Shown here one piece after another: positions 6,770 through 9,909 of a DNA stretch of 9,909 nt (positions within the stretch are counted from its first letter, which is position 1; the number at the start of each line of letters is the position of its first letter). Where the stretch lies: NCBI GenBank assembly GCA_013205585.1, contig JABMML010000137.1, forward strand, positions 1-9,909, written 5' to 3'. Origin of the DNA: Chitinophagaceae bacterium (GTDB lineage Bacteria; Bacteroidota; Bacteroidia; Chitinophagales; Chitinophagaceae). The notes under the pieces were generated by a model. That model searched no databases. It saw nothing but the letters and a program-made list of their open reading frames with translations, and was not told the origin of the DNA. The position numbers and the translations under genes were made by a program.

Positions 6770-8215
6770 TTAAGCCGCTTTTTGATTACGTAATGCTATA
6801 TAATACAAAGGTATGCCCATAAGTGTAATTACCAAGCCCCATAATGAATAGAATGGCTTCGTATATACAAGGCCAATACAGAATACCGTAGCCATTACAA
6901 TGTATATAGCAGGTAAAACGGGATAGCCAAAAGCTTTATAAGGTCGGTGTAAATTGGGCTCCTTTTTTCTTAAGATAAAAATACCAATAATGGTAAGTAC
7001 ATAAAATATAACCACGATAAAAGAAACCATGGTTAATAAGTCGCCGTACTTTCCACTTAAACATAATAAACTAGCCACAAAAGCTTGTATCCATAAACCA
7101 TAGGCTGGTACTTCGTTCTTATTTAAGGTACCTGCTTTTTTAAAGAACAAGCCATCCTTGGCCATGGTATAGTATACTCTTGAACCAGCAAGAATTAAAC
7201 CATTATTACAACCAAATGTAGATATCATTATCATAACAGCAATTACTATGGTACCCACATTTCCTAAAACTGCATTGGCAGCTGTAATAGCTACCCTATC
7301 ATTTTCAGCAAAGGCCATATCGTTTAAAGGAAGTACATATAAATACATCAAATTCGCACTAATATAAATTAAAGTAACAATGCTCGTTCCTAAAAATAAA
7401 CTCAAACCAATATTACGTTGTGGATTTTTAATTTCTCCTGCAATAAAAGTAACATTGTTCCAAGAGTCGCTACTAAATATAGAACCCACCATGGCAGCCG
7501 ACATTAGACCAATTAAGGCAGTACCTCCCACAGGTATCCAGCTATTGGTAACGGTACCATCTAAGGCAGTGGTTATAATATTTTGTTTGGCAGCAAAAGC
7601 ATTGGTCCAATTTAAATCCCAGTAATTATTTTTAGCAAATAAAAAACCCACTATAATTAATCCAAATAAAGAAATGAGCTTGGTAAAAGTAAAAGTGTTT
7701 TGTATGATTTTACCTTCCTTTACCCCTCTTGTATTGGTATAGGTTAAAAATAATATTAAACAAATGGCCAGTATTTGTGCTGCAGATATTTTAATAAATC
7801 CTAAATTGGCAATAATATTGCTTTCTCCTACTGAAGGAATTAAATAAGCGGTAAACTTACTAAAAGCCACTGCCACAGCGGCGATGGTAGCGGTTTGTAT
7901 TACGGAGAAGAAACTCCATCCAAATAAAAAGGCTACTAAAGGGTTATAGGCTTTTTGTAGGTAAACATACTGCCCTCCTGCTTTTGGATACATGGCACTT
8001 AACTCACCATAACTTACAGCTGCAGTAATGGTCATAAAGCCAGTAATTAACCAGGCAGTAATTAACCAACCTGCACTACCCACATATCTTGTTATTTCAC
8101 TACTTACAATGAATATACCAGAACCAATCATTCCACCTGCTACAATCATTGTAGCATCTAAGGCACCTAGTCTTGGTTTGAATTCAGAAGTTTCTGCTGT
8201 ATCAGTTGTTAACAT
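6770..8215 (-). CDS. APC superfamily amino acid permease (LAT-like)
   Basis: This 481-residue membrane protein has about 12 hydrophobic segments, roughly from residues 20-40 through 456-475, and should import or exchange amino acids across the inner membrane. The family substrate-binding break VAGGMIGSGIF (25-35) is in the first helix. YPKAGGQYVYLQKAY (76-90) and SWNNVTFIAGEIKNPQRN (251-268) are typical of LAT-like amino acid exchangers, and RPYKAFGYPVLP (424-435) precedes the last helices. The second helix carries a tandem WLITA/WLITG pair at 50-59. Substrate specificity cannot be read from sequence. The start ATG at 8215 follows a short leader just after the ompH terminator. This is the first gene of the permease, heptose kinase, ispD run; a functional link among the three is not obvious. 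Confidence 0.9.
   Translation of the reverse strand: MLTTDTAETSEFKPRLGALDATMIVAGGMIGSGIFIVSSEITRYVGSAGWLITAWLITGFMTITAAVSYGELSAMYPKAGGQYVYLQKAYNPLVAFLFGWSFFSVIQTATIAAVAVAFSKFTAYLIPSVGESNIIANLGFIKISAAQILAICLILFLTYTNTRGVKEGKIIQNTFTFTKLISLFGLIIVGFLFAKNNYWDLNWTNAFAAKQNIITTALDGTVTNSWIPVGGTALIGLMSAAMVGSIFSSDSWNNVTFIAGEIKNPQRNIGLSLFLGTSIVTLIYISANLMYLYVLPLNDMAFAENDRVAITAANAVLGNVGTIVIAVMIMISTFGCNNGLILAGSRVYYTMAKDGLFFKKAGTLNKNEVPAYGLWIQAFVASLLCLSGKYGDLLTMVSFIVVIFYVLTIIGIFILRKKEPNLHRPYKAFGYPVLPAIYIVMATVFCIGLVYTKPFYSLWGLVITLMGIPLYYIALRNQKAA
8039..8068. repeat. 15-base tandem duplication inside the permease gene
   Basis: Bases 8039-8053 and 8054-8068 are adjacent 15-base units differing at one position (both end in CAGTAATTAACCA). 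Fifteen bases is five codons, so the frame is kept and the protein reads WLITA then WLITG at residues 50-59 in the second membrane helix. Related permeases often have two tryptophans at a similar spacing here, so the peptide may be old while the near-identical DNA could be chance or recent conversion. Confidence 0.75.
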
Positions 8216-8254
8216 GGTTGTATCGTTATTAGTTGTAAAGTTATTAGAGTAATT
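8216..8254 (-). promoter_or_regulatory. leader and probable promoter of the permease-kinase-ispD run
   Basis: Only 39 bases separate the T run of the ompH terminator from the permease ATG. On the minus strand TAACTTTA (8243 down to 8236) matches seven of eight positions of the Bacteroidota -7 element TAnnTTTG and would leave a leader of about 20 bases or less. A matching -33 TTTG is not seen at the expected distance, where the terminator stem lies. The call rests on position as much as on motif. Confidence 0.35.
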
Positions 8255-8288
8255 AAAAAATCCTTCCCGAGGTTTAGGGGAAGGATTT
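8255..8288 (-). terminator. intrinsic terminator of the ompH-like gene
   Basis: AAATCCTTCCC at 8258-8268 pairs perfectly with GGGAAGGATTT at 8278-8288, an 11-base stem with a 9-base loop. Read on the minus strand, the stem is followed by a T run formed by the six A bases at 8255-8260, three of them within the stem. It begins nine bases after the ompH stop, in the right place and direction to end that transcript and isolate it from the permease run. Confidence 0.88.
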
Positions 8289-8296
8289 AAGTTAAG

Positions 8297-8872
8297 TTAT
8301 TTTTTTGAAATATGTTCCGTATTTAGCCCCTTTATAATATCGGAGGTAATATCGTATGCGGTGTCTTTGAAGTACATTAAATCGGCATTACTTGAAAATA
8401 TATAAGCAAACTCTTTATTTTTATTATACTTTTCTAAAAAGACTTCAATCTTCTTTTTAACTTCTTGTAAACGCTTAAAACTTTCTTCTTGTAATTCTTG
8501 AGATAATTGTTGTTCTTTATTAGTATAGTTTTTTTCTAACTGAGCCAACTCTTGTTGACGACTTCCAATTTCTTCTTGAGATAAACTTCGACCATTTTTT
8601 TGTAAGTCCTGGTACTTAGTAGCAAAAGCATTTTTTAACGCTGTTAATTCTTTTGCATTTTCCATATCCTTTACTTGTAGTGATGATTTCACTTCTTTAA
8701 AAAACTCATAACTATTTTGTATGGAGTCAATTTCAAAATAAGCAACCTTGGTACCCGCACCCCCTGCAGCAGAAGCTTTAATAGGTGTCGTACCACTTGT
8801 AAAATGTAGGATATATAATATTACTACCGCTACAGCCAAAACACCATTGAAGATCCAATTATTTGATTTCAT
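8297..8872 (-). CDS. OmpH/Skp-family periplasmic chaperone-like protein
   Basis: This 191-residue protein has an N-terminal hydrophobic segment at about 8-26 (WIFNGVLAVAVVILYILHF), then a short Ala/Gly linker, then TKVAYFEIDSIQNSYEFFKE (41-60), the conserved opening strand of OmpH/Skp proteins. A long charged, Lys/Glu/Gln-rich stretch at about 61-150 is predicted coiled coil and corresponds to the tentacles of Skp, followed by a C-terminal segment that should close the core. Skp trimers hold unfolded outer-membrane proteins in the periplasm. No clear signal-peptidase cleavage site is seen after the hydrophobic segment, so it may stay anchored in the inner membrane with the coiled coil in the periplasm. 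The gene is flanked by the rpoC terminator upstream and its own terminator downstream, so it is probably a single-gene transcript. Confidence 0.87.
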   Translation of the reverse strand: MKSNNWIFNGVLAVAVVILYILHFTSGTTPIKASAAGGAGTKVAYFEIDSIQNSYEFFKEVKSSLQVKDMENAKELTALKNAFATKYQDLQKNGRSLSQEEIGSRQQELAQLEKNYTNKEQQLSQELQEESFKRLQEVKKKIEVFLEKYNKNKEFAYIFSSNADLMYFKDTAYDITSDIIKGLNTEHISKK

Positions 8873-8967
8873 TTGAAATTTTTAAAAAATTAGGAAGATA
8901 GAAAACCGCCTAGCATCTACCCTATAAAAATAGGTAAAATTATAAATCTAGCTACTAAAATAGACAT
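8873..8967 (-). promoter_or_regulatory. region upstream of the ompH-like gene, expected promoter
   Basis: This AT-rich stretch lies between the rpoC terminator and the ompH start and must contain that gene's promoter if the terminator works. Several T-rich matches to the loose -7 consensus exist, which is expected by chance at this base composition, so no single one is chosen. A small inverted repeat, CCTAT/ATAGG at 8921-8934, lies within it. There is no purine-rich Shine-Dalgarno sequence next to the ATG. Confidence 0.3.
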
Positions 8968-9003
8968 AAAAAAAGCAGGAAAAGTTGCCTAATCCTGCTT
9001 TTT
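8968..9003 (-). terminator. intrinsic terminator of rpoC
   Basis: AAAAAGCAGGA at 8970-8980 pairs with TCCTGCTTTTT at 8993-9003, an 11-base perfect stem with a 12-base loop. On the minus strand the GC part of the stem runs directly into seven T bases (complement of 8968-8974). It sits 21 bases past the rpoC stop and should end the rpoC transcript. Confidence 0.9.
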
Positions 9004-9024
9004 AACAAATACTATAGCTAATAA

Positions 9025-9909
9025 TTATTCGTCGTCATCAAAGCTCATCGCTTCGCGTGTTGTAGCCAATACCTCGTACTCTTCTTTGCTACCAACGATT
9101 AATTTTTCGAACTCTTTTTGACCTGTACCTGCAGGGATTAAATGACCTGTAATAACGTTCTCTTTTAATCCTAACATTAAGTCCACTTTACCTTGTATAG
9201 CCGCTTGGCTTAATACTTTAGTAGTTTCTTGGAATGATGCCGCAGAAATCCAGCTTTGAACACCTAATGAAGCCTTAGTGATACCTAATAATACAGGGCG
9301 AGCAGTAGCAGGTTTTGCATCACGCACTTCCACTACTTTTTTGTCGGCACGACGTAAGATAGAATTTTCTTCTCTTAATTCACGCACCGTTACAATTTGA
9401 CCTGCTTTTAGCTTAGCACTTTCTCCAGCTTCAGTAACTACTTTCTTATCATAGATACGGTCGTTCTCTTCGATAAAATCAAAGCGATCTTCTAAATCTT
9501 CTTCTAAGAACTTAGTGTCACCTGCATCAACGATTTCTACTTTCTTCATCATTTGACGCACGATAACTTCAATATGCTTGTCATTAATTTTTACACCTTG
9601 TAAACGATATACTTCTTGAATCTCATTCACCACATATTCTTGAACTGCAAATGGACCTCTAATCGCTAATATAGCAGCAGGTGCAATTTGACCGTCAGAT
9701 AATGGAGAACCTGCTTTAACGAAGTCGCTATCTTGAACCAAGATTTGACGTGTTAAAGGAACCAAGTATTTCTTCACCATACCGTCTTTAGATTCTACAA
9801 CAATTTCTCTGTTACCACGCTTAATATTACCAAAAGCAACAATACCATCGATTTCACAAACAATCGCAGGGTTACCCGGATTTCTTGCTTCGAATAATTC
9901 AGTTACACG
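9025..9909 (-). CDS. rpoC: DNA-directed RNA polymerase subunit beta', C-terminal part, 5' end outside window
   Basis: The minus-strand frame is open from the right edge to a TAA at 9025-9027, giving the last 294 residues of the beta' subunit of RNA polymerase. The fragment opens with [17 protein letters not shown] (1-17), the conserved segment near the active-centre side of the C-terminal part. It then has [14 protein letters not shown] in the region after residue 70 and the near-invariant [20 protein letters not shown] (208-227), followed by [17 protein letters not shown] (247-263). The ATG at 9780 is internal, since family sequence continues upstream of it. The C-terminal tail is short and acidic (SFDDDE). 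The rest of rpoC, and usually rpoB, would lie beyond the right edge. A strong hairpin terminator follows the stop. Identification is certain. Confidence 0.98.
   Translation of the reverse strand, partial: RVTELFEARNPGNPAIVCEIDGIVAFGNIKRGNREIVVESKDGMVKKYLVPLTRQILVQDSDFVKAGSPLSDGQIAPAAILAIRGPFAVQEYVVNEIQEVYRLQGVKINDKHIEVIVRQMMKKVEIVDAGDTKFLEEDLEDRFDFIEENDRIYDKKVVTEAGESAKLKAGQIVTVRELREENSILRRADKKVVEVRDAKPATARPVLLGITKASLGVQSWISAASFQETTKVLSQAAIQGKVDLMLGLKENVITGHLIPAGTGQKEFEKLIVGSKEEYEVLATTREAMSFDDDE

Noticed and set aside
7380..7625. 81-codon plus-strand frame, and a similar one at 8028-8252
   Set aside because: Both are antisense to the permease, whose 481-residue frame is clearly real; no motifs and no upstream signals.
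8919..8936. Small inverted repeat CCTAT-aaaa-ATAGG as an operator
   Set aside because: A five-base AT-rich stem is expected by chance at this composition, and no regulator or second copy supports it.

Overview
The window looks like ordinary chromosome from an AT-rich member of the Bacteroidota, probably near the Chitinophagaceae. This rests on protein style (kinase-only heptose kinase, membrane-anchored OmpH/Skp-like protein, Bacteroidota-type AnmK and RpoC tail), on the near absence of Shine-Dalgarno sequences before start codons, and on low GC judged by eye. The genus cannot be fixed from this sequence alone. I see no mobile element, CRISPR array, tRNA or rRNA.

Layout. Bases 1-2692 (+) hold the 3' end of a PQQ-type sugar dehydrogenase beta-propeller gene, then an aminotransferase class V-fold protein with an export-type N terminus, then murQ, which overlaps the aminotransferase gene by 8 bases. 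Bases 2689-3885 (-) hold anmK, tail to tail with murQ and sharing a CTAG. A Gfo/Idh/MocA oxidoreductase gene (+, 4009-5031) diverges from anmK. From 5074 to the right edge everything is on the minus strand. In transcription order this is the 3' end of rpoC with a strong terminator, an ompH/skp-like gene with a strong terminator, and then a tight run of APC permease, heptose-7-phosphate kinase and ispD (gaps of 5 and 11 bases).

How the genes fit together. AnmK and MurQ are consecutive steps of peptidoglycan recycling: anhydro-MurNAc to MurNAc-6-phosphate, then to GlcNAc-6-phosphate plus D-lactate. They lie side by side but on opposite strands. IspD (isoprenoid precursors, hence undecaprenyl carrier), the heptose kinase (LPS-type core sugar), the OmpH/Skp-like chaperone and possibly the oxidoreductase are also compatible with envelope construction, so this is a loosely envelope-themed region. 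The rpoC fragment is core transcription machinery.

I found no clear new system. The points most worth a second look are the export-signal PLP enzyme overlapping murQ, the overlapping convergent ends of murQ and anmK, and the sugar dehydrogenase that stops right after its propeller.
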